DNA of 64,000 nucleotides from Streptomyces justiciae (GTDB lineage Bacteria > Actinomycetota > Actinomycetes > Streptomycetales > Streptomycetaceae). Location of the stretch: positions 62,001 to 126,000 of the forward strand of contig NZ_JADDXU010000021.1 of NCBI RefSeq assembly GCF_015163075.1, in the 5' to 3' direction. A program made the translations under genes and the position numbers. Shown here piece by piece: positions 7,819 through 15,151 of the stretch. Each line of letters opens with the position of its first letter. Position 1 is the stretch's first letter. Below the pieces are notes generated by a model. That model was not told the DNA's origin, ran no database searches, and was given only the letters and a program-made list of their open reading frames with translations.

Positions 7819-9110
7819 CCGAACCCGACCGCGTACGCCGTCCCCAGCCCGCCCGCGTAGATCGCCGCCGCCGTCCCCAGCCCGCCGTCCCCCGCGAGCA
7901 GCGGGAACAGCGCCCAGCCCGACGGCCCGATCGCCGTCGCCCCCACCCGCTCCCCGAGCATCGCGAACAGCCCCACGAAGGAACCCCCCGCCGCCCCGCC
8001 CGCGCAGGCGGTGAGGAAGGGGCGTCCCAACGGCAGCGACACCCCGTAGATCAGCGGCTCGCCCACGCCCAGCAACCCCGCGGGCAGGGCCGACTTGATC
8101 GTCGTACGCATGGCCGTGTCGTGCCGCAGCCGTACGTACACCGCGGCCGCCGCCCCCACCTGCCCCGCGCCCGCCATTGCCAGCAGGGGGAGAAGAGTCG
8201 TGGAGCCCTGCTGTTCGATGAGGGTGGCGTGGATGGGGATCAGGGCCTGGTGCAGGCCCAGCATCACCAGGGGGAGGAACAGCCCGCCGAGGACCGCGCC
8301 CGCGAAGGCGCCCGTCGTCGACAGCAGCCAGTTCGCTCCCATGCCGATCGCCGACGAGACCGCGCCGGCGGCGTACATGAGGACGTACAGGGTCGTCAGG
8401 CCGGACACCAGGACCGTCAAGGTCGGCGTGAGCAGGACGTCCAGCGTCCCCGGCACCCGGCCGCGGCACCACTTCTCCACGTACGTCCCGAGCAACGCGG
8501 CCGCCAGCGCGCCCAGGACGCCGCCCTGCCCGGGCGCCAGCGTCACCCCGAAGGCCGTCACCTTGGCGACCCCCGGGTACACGACGACGGCCGCGACCGC
8601 CCCGCCCAGTACCGGCGTGCCGCCGAACTCCTTGGCGGTGTTGTAGCCGACGAAGACCGCGATGAGGGACATGAAGGCGGACGCGCAGGCCGCCAGGGCC
8701 GGGGTCAGCCCGGGCAGCCAACCGGCGTTCGTCAGTAGCCCGCCCAGGCCCGCGAGGATGCCGCAGCCGATGAGCGCGGGGATGAGCGGGACGAAGACGT
8801 TCGCCACCCGGCGCAGCACCAGCTTCAGCGGGGTCGCGTTCCGGGCCTTCCGCGTCTCCTTCCGCAGCAGCGCCTCGAAGTCGGCCGTCACCCGCGCGAC
8901 CGCCCCCGGCCCGAGCACGACCTGATACGTCCCGTCGTCCTCGACCACCCCCAGCACCCCCGGCAGCGCCCGCAACGCCTCCCGGTCCACCAGCGACGGG
9001 TCGGCCAGACCCAGCCGCAGCCGGGTCATGCAGTGGGCGACGGAGGTGACGTTGGCGGGGCCGCCGACCAGGGGGAGGAGCGCTGTCGCGGTGTCGTACG
9101 AGGTGGTCAC
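7782..9110 (-). CDS. murP: PTS EIIBC permease, probably N-acetylmuramic acid specific
   Basis: A 442-residue PTS membrane permease. Residues 1-90 form an EIIB domain with the phosphorylated cysteine Cys27 in the motif SVAHCMTRLR; residues about 105-440 form the ten-helix EIIC domain. The EIIC motif GVGEPLIYGV is the sugar-binding GxxE(P/A) signature of the glucose/sucrose superfamily. There is no EIIA domain, so it needs a separate EIIA (Crr). It follows murQ by 16 bases and shares its strand with murR, which points to MurNAc uptake with formation of MurNAc-6-phosphate. The GTG at 9110 is chosen because an upstream ATG would overlap murQ. The last 41 bases are tandemly duplicated. Confidence 0.78.
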   Translation of the reverse strand: MTTSYDTATALLPLVGGPANVTSVAHCMTRLRLGLADPSLVDREALRALPGVLGVVEDDGTYQVVLGPGAVARVTADFEALLRKETRKARNATPLKLVLRRVANVFVPLIPALIGCGILAGLGGLLTNAGWLPGLTPALAACASAFMSLIAVFVGYNTAKEFGGTPVLGGAVAAVVVYPGVAKVTAFGVTLAPGQGGVLGALAAALLGTYVEKWCRGRVPGTLDVLLTPTLTVLVSGLTTLYVLMYAAGAVSSAIGMGANWLLSTTGAFAGAVLGGLFLPLVMLGLHQALIPIHATLIEQQGSTTLLPLLAMAGAGQVGAAAAVYVRLRHDTAMRTTIKSALPAGLLGVGEPLIYGVSLPLGRPFLTACAGGAAGGSFVGLFAMLGERVGATAIGPSGWALFPLLAGDGGLGTAAAIYAGGLGTAYAVGFGATYAFGLPRER

Positions 9111-9126
9111 GCACCGAGCGTGCGGG

Positions 9127-10062
9127 TCAGCCGCCCGCCGCCGCCAGCGCGGCACGCAGATGCCCGCCGGACTCCTCCAGAAGGCGGGTGGCCGCGGGGC
9201 CGTCCACGCCGGTGAGGAGCACCAGGATGGCGTTCTTCACCTCGCCGTCCGTCTCCGCCAGCGCCCGCTCGATCTCGTCGTCCTCGGCGCCCGTGGCGAG
9301 GGCGACGATCCGCCGGGAGCGCGCCCGGAGCTTCTCGTTCGAGGCGCGTACGTCGACCATCAGGTTCCCGTACGTCTTGCCCAGCCGGATCATCGTGATC
9401 GTCGACAGCATGTTCAGCACCAGCTTCTGGGCGGTGCCCGCCTTGAGCCGGGTGGACCCGGTGACCAGCTCGGGGCCGACGACGACCTCGATGCCGTGCT
9501 CCGCCGCGGCGGCCAGCGCGCTGTGCGCGTTGCAGGCCAGCCCGATCGTCAACGCGCCCTGCGCGCGGGCGTGTTCGACGGCACCGATGGCATAAGGGGT
9601 ACGACCGGACGCGGAGACCCCGACCACGGTGTCCAGGGGCGTCAGCTTCAACGCGTCCAGGTCGGCTCTCGCCAGCTCCTTCGAATCCTCGGCGCCCTCG
9701 ACCGAGGTCACCATGGCCTCCGGCCCGCCCGCGATCAGTCCGACGACCTGCGCGGGATCGGTGTTGAACGTCGGCGGACACTCGGAGGCGTCCAGCACAC
9801 CGAGCCGCCCGGCGGTACCGGCCCCGGCGTAGACGAGCCGCCCGCCCTGGGCCATCCGGGCGGCGACGGCGTCGATGGCGGCGGCGATCTCGGGCAACCG
9901 CTCGGCGACAGCAGCGGGCACGGTGACGTCCTCACCGTTCATGAGCCGGGCGATGTCGAGGGTGGGAAGCCGGTCGATGTCGGCGAGCTCCGGCCGGAAG
10001 GCCTCGGTGGTGAGGCCTTCCAACTCGGCACGGAGATCACGGGGGTTGGAGGTGGAGGTCAT
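9127..10062 (-). CDS. murQ: N-acetylmuramic acid 6-phosphate etherase
   Basis: A 311-residue SIS-domain enzyme that cleaves the D-lactyl ether of MurNAc-6-phosphate to GlcNAc-6-phosphate, feeding cell-wall sugars into amino-sugar catabolism. Diagnostic blocks are RLVYAGAGTAGRLGVLDASE (sugar-phosphate loop and catalytic Glu), SVEGAEDS, GVSASGRTPYA and GPELVTGSTRLKAGTAQKLVLN. It lies between murR (upstream) and murP (downstream) on the same strand. The ATG at 10062 (MTSTSNP) is preferred over one six codons upstream. A direct repeat of CTTTCACGT occurs just before the start (about 10073-10097) and may matter for control. Confidence 0.93.
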   Translation of the reverse strand: MTSTSNPRDLRAELEGLTTEAFRPELADIDRLPTLDIARLMNGEDVTVPAAVAERLPEIAAAIDAVAARMAQGGRLVYAGAGTAGRLGVLDASECPPTFNTDPAQVVGLIAGGPEAMVTSVEGAEDSKELARADLDALKLTPLDTVVGVSASGRTPYAIGAVEHARAQGALTIGLACNAHSALAAAAEHGIEVVVGPELVTGSTRLKAGTAQKLVLNMLSTITMIRLGKTYGNLMVDVRASNEKLRARSRRIVALATGAEDDEIERALAETDGEVKNAILVLLTGVDGPAATRLLEESGGHLRAALAAAGG

Positions 10063-10115
10063 GGGGGGCGGCTCTTTCACGTGGTTCTTTCACGTAGCGG
10101 AGTTGGGGGGAGGCT

Positions 10116-11045
10116 TTACGTTCTCCCGCGATGCCGGTGTGCCAACGCCTCGTACGACGAGGCCAGCGCGGGCGCCGCAGTCTCGTATGTCCGTTGCGCC
10201 ACCCCCACAAACAGGCAGTCCACGACCAGCAACTGACTCGTCCGCGACGACATCGCCGCCGGCCGCAACTCGCTCTCCCGAGCCGTCGATGTCGTCAGCA
10301 CATGGTCCGCGTACTGCGTCACCGAACTGTCCGGCCGCCCGGTGATCGCAACGGTCGTCGCCCCGCGCTCGAACGCGACCCGCAGCGGCTCGATGACATC
10401 CCCCGTCGCGCCCGAGTGCGTGATCGCGATAGCCACATCACCCGCCCGCAACTGCACCGCGTTGGTGACGGCGAGATGCGGATCGCTGTGGGCGTGGGCT
10501 ATCAGCCCGATCCGCAGCAGCTTCTGCACCAGGTCCTGGGCGACCAGCCCGGACGCCCCCACGCCGTACACGTCGATGCGCCGCGCGGTCGCCGCCGCGG
10601 CGACGGCCGCCGCCAGCTGCACGGTGTCCAGACCGGCGGCCGTGTCGGCCAGCGTCTGCTGCTCGTCGTAGGCGAGTTTCGCGACGACGTCGGCGATGGG
10701 GTCGTCCACCGCGATGTCCGTCGTGATCGCGGGCGCCCGCCCCGACTGCTGCTGCGCGGCGAGCCCGGCGAGGGCGAGGCGCAGGTCGCGGTAGCCGGGG
10801 TAGCCGAGGATGCGGGCGGTGCGGACGACGGTCGCCTCGCTGGTGCCGGTCAGTTCCGCGAGGCCGGTGACCGTCAGGGCCGCGCAGCCCGCCGGGTCAC
10901 CGGCGACGGCCTCGGCGACCCGCTGCATGGAGCGGGTCATGGAAGGGGTGAGGGTGCGTACCTTGGCGGCGAGCGCGGCGGGGGCGGGCGGTGTGCCCGG
11001 GCCGCCCGAGGCGCTGCCGAAAATTTCCTTCACTTCCTGGGTCAC
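10116..11045 (-). CDS. murR: RpiR-family regulator of MurNAc catabolism
   Basis: A 309-residue regulator. Residues about 30-100 are an RpiR-type HTH (ALTVTGLAELTGTSEATVVRTARILGYPGYRDLRLAL). Residues about 140-265 are a SIS domain binding a phosphosugar (DVYGVGASGLVAQDLVQKLLRIG; AITHSGATGDVIEPL). As first gene of murR-murQ-murP it probably senses MurNAc-6-phosphate. The GTG at 11045 (VTQEVKEIF) is the chosen start; a GTG four codons later is also possible. The inverted repeat at 11016-11065 spans this start, which suggests autorepression. The ligand is inferred from context. Confidence 0.85.
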   Translation of the reverse strand: MTQEVKEIFGSASGGPGTPPAPAALAAKVRTLTPSMTRSMQRVAEAVAGDPAGCAALTVTGLAELTGTSEATVVRTARILGYPGYRDLRLALAGLAAQQQSGRAPAITTDIAVDDPIADVVAKLAYDEQQTLADTAAGLDTVQLAAAVAAAATARRIDVYGVGASGLVAQDLVQKLLRIGLIAHAHSDPHLAVTNAVQLRAGDVAIAITHSGATGDVIEPLRVAFERGATTVAITGRPDSSVTQYADHVLTTSTARESELRPAAMSSRTSQLLVVDCLFVGVAQRTYETAAPALASSYEALAHRHRGRT

Positions 11046-11065
11046 CCATGAAAGATATTTTCGGC
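11016..11065. promoter_or_regulatory. Inverted repeat over the murR start (probable MurR operator)
   Basis: GCCGAAAATTTCCTTCA (11016-11032) and TGAAAGATATTTTCGGC (11049-11065) are 17-base arms that match at 15 of 17 positions when one is inverted. Each arm is itself a GAAA-N5-(T/C)TTC quasi-palindrome, the kind of AT-rich half-site RpiR proteins bind. The murR start codon (11043-11045) lies between the arms. Confidence 0.65.
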
Positions 11066-11100
11066 TCGGTCTCGTGGTCAAGAGTGCGCACAATGGGTGC

Positions 11101-11496
11101 ATGGATCCCTCCGGCCTCCCCGTAAGCCCTTTGGAGCAGGCGTTGCACGCGGCACGCGCCCTGGTGCTCGCCGATCTGGTCGCGGGAGAGGTCGCCGACG
11201 CGGACGTGGTGTCGCTCGTCGAGGAGTCCGTCGTCCAGCGCCGCTGGTGGGTGGAGCAGTGGCCGGACGGCGCGGACTTCGTGGCCGGGCTGGTCGCGCA
11301 GGACGTACAGGACGCGCTTCTTGAGCGGTACGGCCGCTGGCCGCTGTGCCCGGTGTGCGGGGCCGGTGACCCGCACGCGCTGGAGGTCGAGCCGGAGCTC
11401 GGGCCCGATCCGCACTGGGTGTGCCACAAGGCGGGCGTGAAGGTCGCGTCCGTGGGCGCGCTGGGCTCGGCGGCCGGCGGGGCGCCTTCCTCGTGA
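11101..11496 (+). CDS. Conserved hypothetical protein with zinc-ribbon-like motif
   Basis: A 131-residue acidic protein. Residues about 10-75 are predicted helical (LEQALHAARALVLADLV; EESVVQRRWWVEQWP). CPVCGAGDPH then WVCH near residues 82-112 form a CxxC...H...C cluster that could bind zinc. The function is unknown. It starts at an ATG very close to the probable transcription start (CACAAT lies just upstream), so a short or absent leader is likely. It is divergent from murR and its stop overlaps the next start (GTGA at 11493-11496), so the two are translationally coupled. Confidence 0.7.
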   Translation: MDPSGLPVSPLEQALHAARALVLADLVAGEVADADVVSLVEESVVQRRWWVEQWPDGADFVAGLVAQDVQDALLERYGRWPLCPVCGAGDPHALEVEPELGPDPHWVCHKAGVKVASVGALGSAAGGAPSS

Positions 11497-11759
11497 CCGT
11501 CTACATCGACCCACCCGCCTGGCCGGGGCACGGCCGGATGTGGTCCCACCTGGTGAGCGACGTGTCGTACGACGAACTCCACGCGTTCGCCGACGGGTTG
11601 GGCGTCCCGCGCCGGGCCTTCGAACGCGACCACTACGACATCCCCTCGCACCGGTACGCGGACGTGGTCGCCGCCGGCGCGGTGGAGGTCAGCAGCCGCG
11701 AGGTGGTGCGGCTGCTGACGGAGTCGGGGTTGCGGCGGCCGAAGGGGCGCCCGGTCTAG
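11493..11759 (+). CDS. DUF4031 domain protein
   Basis: An 88-residue protein matching the DUF4031 pattern: MTVYIDPPAWPGHGRMWSHL, then DELHAFADGLGVPRRAFERDHYDIP and a C-terminal RLLTESGLRR. The family is small and its function is not established. The GTG start at 11493 overlaps the stop of the preceding gene by four bases. The last four bases of the gene (11756-11759) overlap the stop of the convergent acetyltransferase fusion. Confidence 0.85.
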   Translation: MTVYIDPPAWPGHGRMWSHLVSDVSYDELHAFADGLGVPRRAFERDHYDIPSHRYADVVAAGAVEVSSREVVRLLTESGLRRPKGRPV

Positions 11760-12868
11760 GCCTCCCGGGTCAGGACGTACAGCCGCAGGCCCTGCTCGAC
11801 GGCGTCCCGTTCCTCGTTCACCGTCCGCTCCTCCTCCACCGTCGCCCGCCGGAAACCGGCGCGGGCGACCACGCGCTGGGAGGCCGGGTTGTCGTGGTCG
11901 ATCGTCGCGACCAGGCTCTTCAGGTCGTCCCTGGCCAACGCCCACTCGCTCAGCGCGCGCAGCGCCTCCGTGGCGTAACCCTGGCCGCGGGCGGAGGCGG
12001 CGAGGTCGTAGCCGACCTCGGCGCGGCCCTCCTCGTCCGGGGCGCCGTGGAAGCCCATGCCGCCGACCGCCTTGCCGTCCTCGCGGCGTACGAGGACGAA
12101 GACGCCCCACTCCGGCCGGTGCACGCCCGCCTCGTACGCCTTGACCAGCATCCCGGCGGCCTCGCGGGTGCCGTCGTAGGGGCCGTCGGCGACCCAGTCG
12201 TAGCCGCCGTCGCCGCCGAGGCGCAGGTCGGCGGCGGCCGCGGGGGTGAGGCCTTCCAGGGTGAGGCGGTCGGTGGGGAGGACGAGGTTGTTGTACCAGT
12301 CCCACTCGGTGACCGGGGCGCGGCCGGGCAGCTCGCCGCGGCCGGTGGCCCACAGCAGGGTGGGCCAGTGCTCGGGGCCGGGCTGGATGTGCGGAAACAT
12401 GCGGGTGAGCACGAACTCGGCGAGTTCGGCCGGGGGTTCGTAGGCCAGGTTGAGGCCCTCGGCGATGTCGTGGGTGTGCAGCAGCACCTCACCGACGGCG
12501 AGCGCGGCGAAGCCCTCGGGGTTGGCGGAGTAGTACGGCCGCGGGTGATAGGCGCGGGCCCGGGGCGGCGTCACCCGGATCGTCGCGGTGAGCAACACCC
12601 CACCCCCCTCGATGAGTTGGAGCACGCGCGCGTTGTCCGTGCTGTCGTCGACGACGACATCGAACGGCCGGTAGGTGTCCTGCACCCGCCCGGCCAGCCG
12701 CCCCGCGTACACGATCAGGTCCTGCGCGATGTGCTGGGCCGTCTCCCGGCAGCTCCACTCGCACCGACCCGCCCGCACGCCGCCCCAGTCCCGTTCGACC
12801 GCGCTCCGCAGCACCGCGACGGCCCCCGCGACGGCCTCTTCCACCCGCTCCGCACCCCTGTTTGCCAT
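11756..12868 (-). CDS. Fusion of DinB/maleylpyruvate-isomerase-like domain and GNAT acetyltransferase
   Basis: A 370-residue two-domain protein. Residues 1 to about 195 follow the mycothiol-dependent DinB/MPI fold: an N-terminal helix, CEWSCRETAQHIAQDLIVYAGRL (a His of the metal site), and VGEVLLHTHDIAEGL near residue 130 with the second His pair. Residues about 200-370 are a GNAT domain (LVLPTDRLTLEGL; YDLAASARGQGYATEALRALSEWAL is the acetyl-CoA loop; NPASQRVVARAGF). The pairing suggests detoxification or modification chemistry, but the substrate is unknown. It resembles RimJ/RimL-type acetyltransferases at the C-terminus. The gene faces DUF4031 and is followed upstream by the HD gene. Confidence 0.8.
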   Translation of the reverse strand: MANRGAERVEEAVAGAVAVLRSAVERDWGGVRAGRCEWSCRETAQHIAQDLIVYAGRLAGRVQDTYRPFDVVVDDSTDNARVLQLIEGGGVLLTATIRVTPPRARAYHPRPYYSANPEGFAALAVGEVLLHTHDIAEGLNLAYEPPAELAEFVLTRMFPHIQPGPEHWPTLLWATGRGELPGRAPVTEWDWYNNLVLPTDRLTLEGLTPAAAADLRLGGDGGYDWVADGPYDGTREAAGMLVKAYEAGVHRPEWGVFVLVRREDGKAVGGMGFHGAPDEEGRAEVGYDLAASARGQGYATEALRALSEWALARDDLKSLVATIDHDNPASQRVVARAGFRRATVEEERTVNEERDAVEQGLRLYVLTREA

Positions 12869-12894
12869 GAGGGCAGGCTATGAGGCCGGTCTGC

Positions 12895-13542
12895 TCAGGG
12901 CGACAGCATTTCCAGCTCGGCGGCGAGGTTGTAGCGGGCGGTCGCCTCCCACTCGGCCGCCCCGTACGGCGTCCGGAACAGCCGGGGAAGGTCGAGGAGT
13001 TGCCTCAGGACCGCCGAACGGCCCTCCCGGAAGGCCTCGTTGGGGACGAAGTGGTACTCCTCGCGCACGGCGGCCGTGTACGCGGCGTACGCGGAGGGCG
13101 GGGCGGCGAGGATCGCGAGGTCGGCGTCGCACAGCACCTGCCCGTCGCGGTCGTCGTCGGCGGGGTCGTGGGTGACGGTGAGCCGCACGAGCCGGGCGAC
13201 CTCCGCGGTGGTCGCCGACGGGACGCCGGCCTCGGGGAGGGCGCGCTCGGCGAGGCGGGCGGAGCGTTCCTCGTTCGTGGACCGCTCCGGCAGATACACC
13301 GCGTCATGGAACCAGGCGGCCAGCCGTACGGCGTTCGGATCGTCGGCGTACTCCTCCAGTACGTCGATCCGGTCGAGGACCGCCGCCAGGTGTTCCACGG
13401 TGTGGTACCGGCGCTGCGGCTCCTGCCAGCGCCGCAGCAGGTCGTCGGCGTACCGGTGCGGGGAGATGGCGCAGGAGTCGTCGGCGCGTGCCGCGAGCAG
13501 CGCGCGCAGCCAACGGGAACGAAGGTCGTCGAGATCGGCCAT
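12895..13542 (-). CDS. HD-domain metal-dependent phosphohydrolase
   Basis: A 215-residue soluble HD-superfamily protein. The motif residues are seen in order: YHTVEHL (His), AAWFHDAVY (HD pair), the RLVRLTVTHDP helix, and VLCDADLAILA (late Asp). This matches predicted metal-dependent HD phosphohydrolases that act on nucleotides or phosphate esters; the substrate is unknown. The ATG at 13542 gives MADLDDL, a natural start, although the ribosome site is weak. It is divergent from the maleylpyruvate-isomerase-like gene with only 43 bases between the starts, so their promoters overlap. Confidence 0.8.
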   Translation of the reverse strand: MADLDDLRSRWLRALLAARADDSCAISPHRYADDLLRRWQEPQRRYHTVEHLAAVLDRIDVLEEYADDPNAVRLAAWFHDAVYLPERSTNEERSARLAERALPEAGVPSATTAEVARLVRLTVTHDPADDDRDGQVLCDADLAILAAPPSAYAAYTAAVREEYHFVPNEAFREGRSAVLRQLLDLPRLFRTPYGAAEWEATARYNLAAELEMLSP

Positions 13543-13585
13543 GGCCTCATTGTCCCGCCTTCCGCCTCCTGGCAGGTTGGGCGGC

Positions 13586-14251
13586 ATGACTACTGCTGAC
13601 GTACGCGACCCCGAACTGCCCGGCCTCCTCCTGACCACCGAGCGCGACGGCCTGATCCCGCTGCTGCGGGCCCGCCCGGACGCCGACTTCGCCCTGCCCA
13701 CGGCCGGGTGTCCCGGCTGGACCGTCCGGGACGTGCTGGCGCACTGTTCGTCCGCGCTGATGAGGGTCGTGGAGAGCCGCTTCGAAAAGGGCGTCTTCTC
13801 GCCGGAGTCGAACGACCGGGACATCGCCGAGCGCGCCGAATGGACGAACGCGCAGGTCGTGGACGAGCTGGAGCGCGGGATGACCGAGGCCGGGCCGGTG
13901 ATCGCCAAGGCGGGCGGGGTGCTGGACATGGTCGCGCTGGGGGAGTGGGTGCACGGCGGGGACGTACGGGATGTGTTCGGGGAGCCGGGGGCTTACGCGG
14001 GGCCGGGGCTGCCGCATGCCCTTGTGTTGTTGTCCCGGATCACCCGGGAGAAGGGCAGCCTGCCGCTCCACGCCGACCTCGACGACGTCGACGAGCCGCT
14101 CACGCTGGGCGCGGTGTCGGGCGAGCGGACACCGGCCCGGTTCATCGGGGACGCCGCCACGCTCGTACGGCTGTACGCGGGGCGTCCGGTGGAGGGGCGG
14201 GCCTTCGAGCTGGCGGGGGCGGAGGCGGCGGAGCTGAACATCTTCTTCTGA
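13586..14251 (+). CDS. Maleylpyruvate isomerase family mycothiol-dependent protein
   Basis: A 221-residue DinB-like protein of the mycothiol-dependent maleylpyruvate isomerase family. The N-terminal helix bundle includes PGWTVRDVLAHCSSALMRVV (first metal His) and later LGEWVHGGDVRDVFG (second His pair). The C-terminal 70 residues form the small SCP2-like part (FIGDAATLVRLYAGRPVEG). Such proteins typically catalyse thiol transfer or isomerisation with mycothiol; the substrate is unknown. It is divergent from the HD gene and is followed after 28 bases by the DasR-like site and cutC. Confidence 0.82.
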   Translation: MTTADVRDPELPGLLLTTERDGLIPLLRARPDADFALPTAGCPGWTVRDVLAHCSSALMRVVESRFEKGVFSPESNDRDIAERAEWTNAQVVDELERGMTEAGPVIAKAGGVLDMVALGEWVHGGDVRDVFGEPGAYAGPGLPHALVLLSRITREKGSLPLHADLDDVDEPLTLGAVSGERTPARFIGDAATLVRLYAGRPVEGRAFELAGAEAAELNIFF

Positions 14252-14279
14252 TTCTTCTGAGGGGCTGGCGTACCCTGAG

Positions 14280-14295
14280 ATTGGACTAGACCTGT
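14280..14295. promoter_or_regulatory. DasR-responsive-element-like palindrome before cutC
   Basis: ATTGGACTAGACCTGT matches 13 of 16 positions of the published DasR consensus ACTGGTCTAGACCAGT, including the central CTAGACC. It lies 25 bases upstream of cutC. DasR is the GlcNAc-responsive GntR regulator of streptomycetes. The match is by eye and binding is not shown. Confidence 0.45.
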
Positions 14296-14320
14296 CACCT
14301 ACGCCTACGAACGGGGTCCC

Positions 14321-15013
14321 ATGAGCAAGCGTGCAGTCCTCGAGGTCATCGCCCTCGACGCCGAGGACGCGATCGCGGCGCAGGCCGGTGGCGCGGACCG
14401 GCTGGAGCTGGTGACCGACATGGCGGCCGACGGTCTGACCCCGTCCGTGGCGACCTTCACCGTGATCCGGGCCGCCGTCGACATCGACCTGCGCGTGATG
14501 CTCCGCCTGACGGACGGCTTCGCGGCGGGAGACGTCGACCGGCTGGTCCGCACCGCCGGCGAGCTGCGCGCGGCCGGCGCGGACCAGTTCGTGCTCGGTT
14601 TCCTCGACGCGGAGGGCGGCGTGGACCTGCCGGCCGTGGAGCGGCTGGTTGCTGAGCTGGACGGCTGCCCGTGGACCTTCCACCGCGCCCTCGACCACGC
14701 CGCGGACCGGGACGCCTTGCGCAAGCAGCTGGCGGACCTGCCGGGCCTGGACACCTACCTCACGGCGGGTTCACCGAAGGGCGTGGAGACCGGCCTCCCC
14801 ACGCTCCTCGCGGAGGCGGAGAGGGCGGGGGAACCGGGGTACGAGCAGCAGGTGCTGGTGGGCGGGGGCTTGGGGCTGGAGCATGTCCCACACCTCCTGT
14901 CGGCCGGGATCCACGGCTTCCACATCGGAGGGGCGGCCAGGCCGAAGGGCTGGGACCACCCGGTGTCGGCGAGGGCGGTAGAGGACTGGCGCCGCGCACT
15001 AGAGGGCCTTTAG
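14321..15013 (+). CDS. cutC: CutC-family copper homeostasis protein
   Basis: A 230-residue TIM-barrel protein of the CutC family. Signature blocks are LEVIALDAEDAIAAQAGGADRLELVTDMAADGLTPS at the N-terminus, DQFVLGFLDAEGGVD, WTFHRALDHAADR, YLTAGSPKGVE and GIHGFHIGGAARP at the C-terminus. The family is linked to copper tolerance, but its chemistry is not settled. The start has a GGGG-type ribosome site (14313-14316). The DasR-like palindrome in the promoter would tie it to amino-sugar signalling rather than copper, which is inference. Its stop falls in a copy of a dispersed intergenic repeat. Confidence 0.88.
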   Translation: MSKRAVLEVIALDAEDAIAAQAGGADRLELVTDMAADGLTPSVATFTVIRAAVDIDLRVMLRLTDGFAAGDVDRLVRTAGELRAAGADQFVLGFLDAEGGVDLPAVERLVAELDGCPWTFHRALDHAADRDALRKQLADLPGLDTYLTAGSPKGVETGLPTLLAEAERAGEPGYEQQVLVGGGLGLEHVPHLLSAGIHGFHIGGAARPKGWDHPVSARAVEDWRRALEGL

Positions 15014-15066
15014 GGGCGCGGGGCTGTATCAATGTGCGGCTCCGCCGCGCGGGCGCGCCCAGCCCC
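15012..15066. repeat. Dispersed intergenic repeat, divergent copy 1
   Basis: The segment begins AGGGGCGCGGGG, the same head as the copies at 38469 and 47550 (reverse), then diverges. GGGGCTG (15020-15026) and CAGCCCC (15060-15066) form a hairpin with an inner GCGGC/GCCGC stem. It may also end cutC transcription. Confidence 0.6.
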
Positions 15067-15151
15067 CACCAACAAGAACCACTGCTGCTCAAAGAAACCA
15101 GCACCGGCGGACACGGCCAACGCGCTCGGCAGCGTGCGCAGCGTCCAGGGC

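Noticed and set aside
10116..12353. A continuous 745-codon minus-strand reading frame running from murR into the gene at 11101.
   Set aside because: Only the last 309 codons match a known family (RpiR). The upstream part is the shadow of plus-strand genes and GC-rich third positions.
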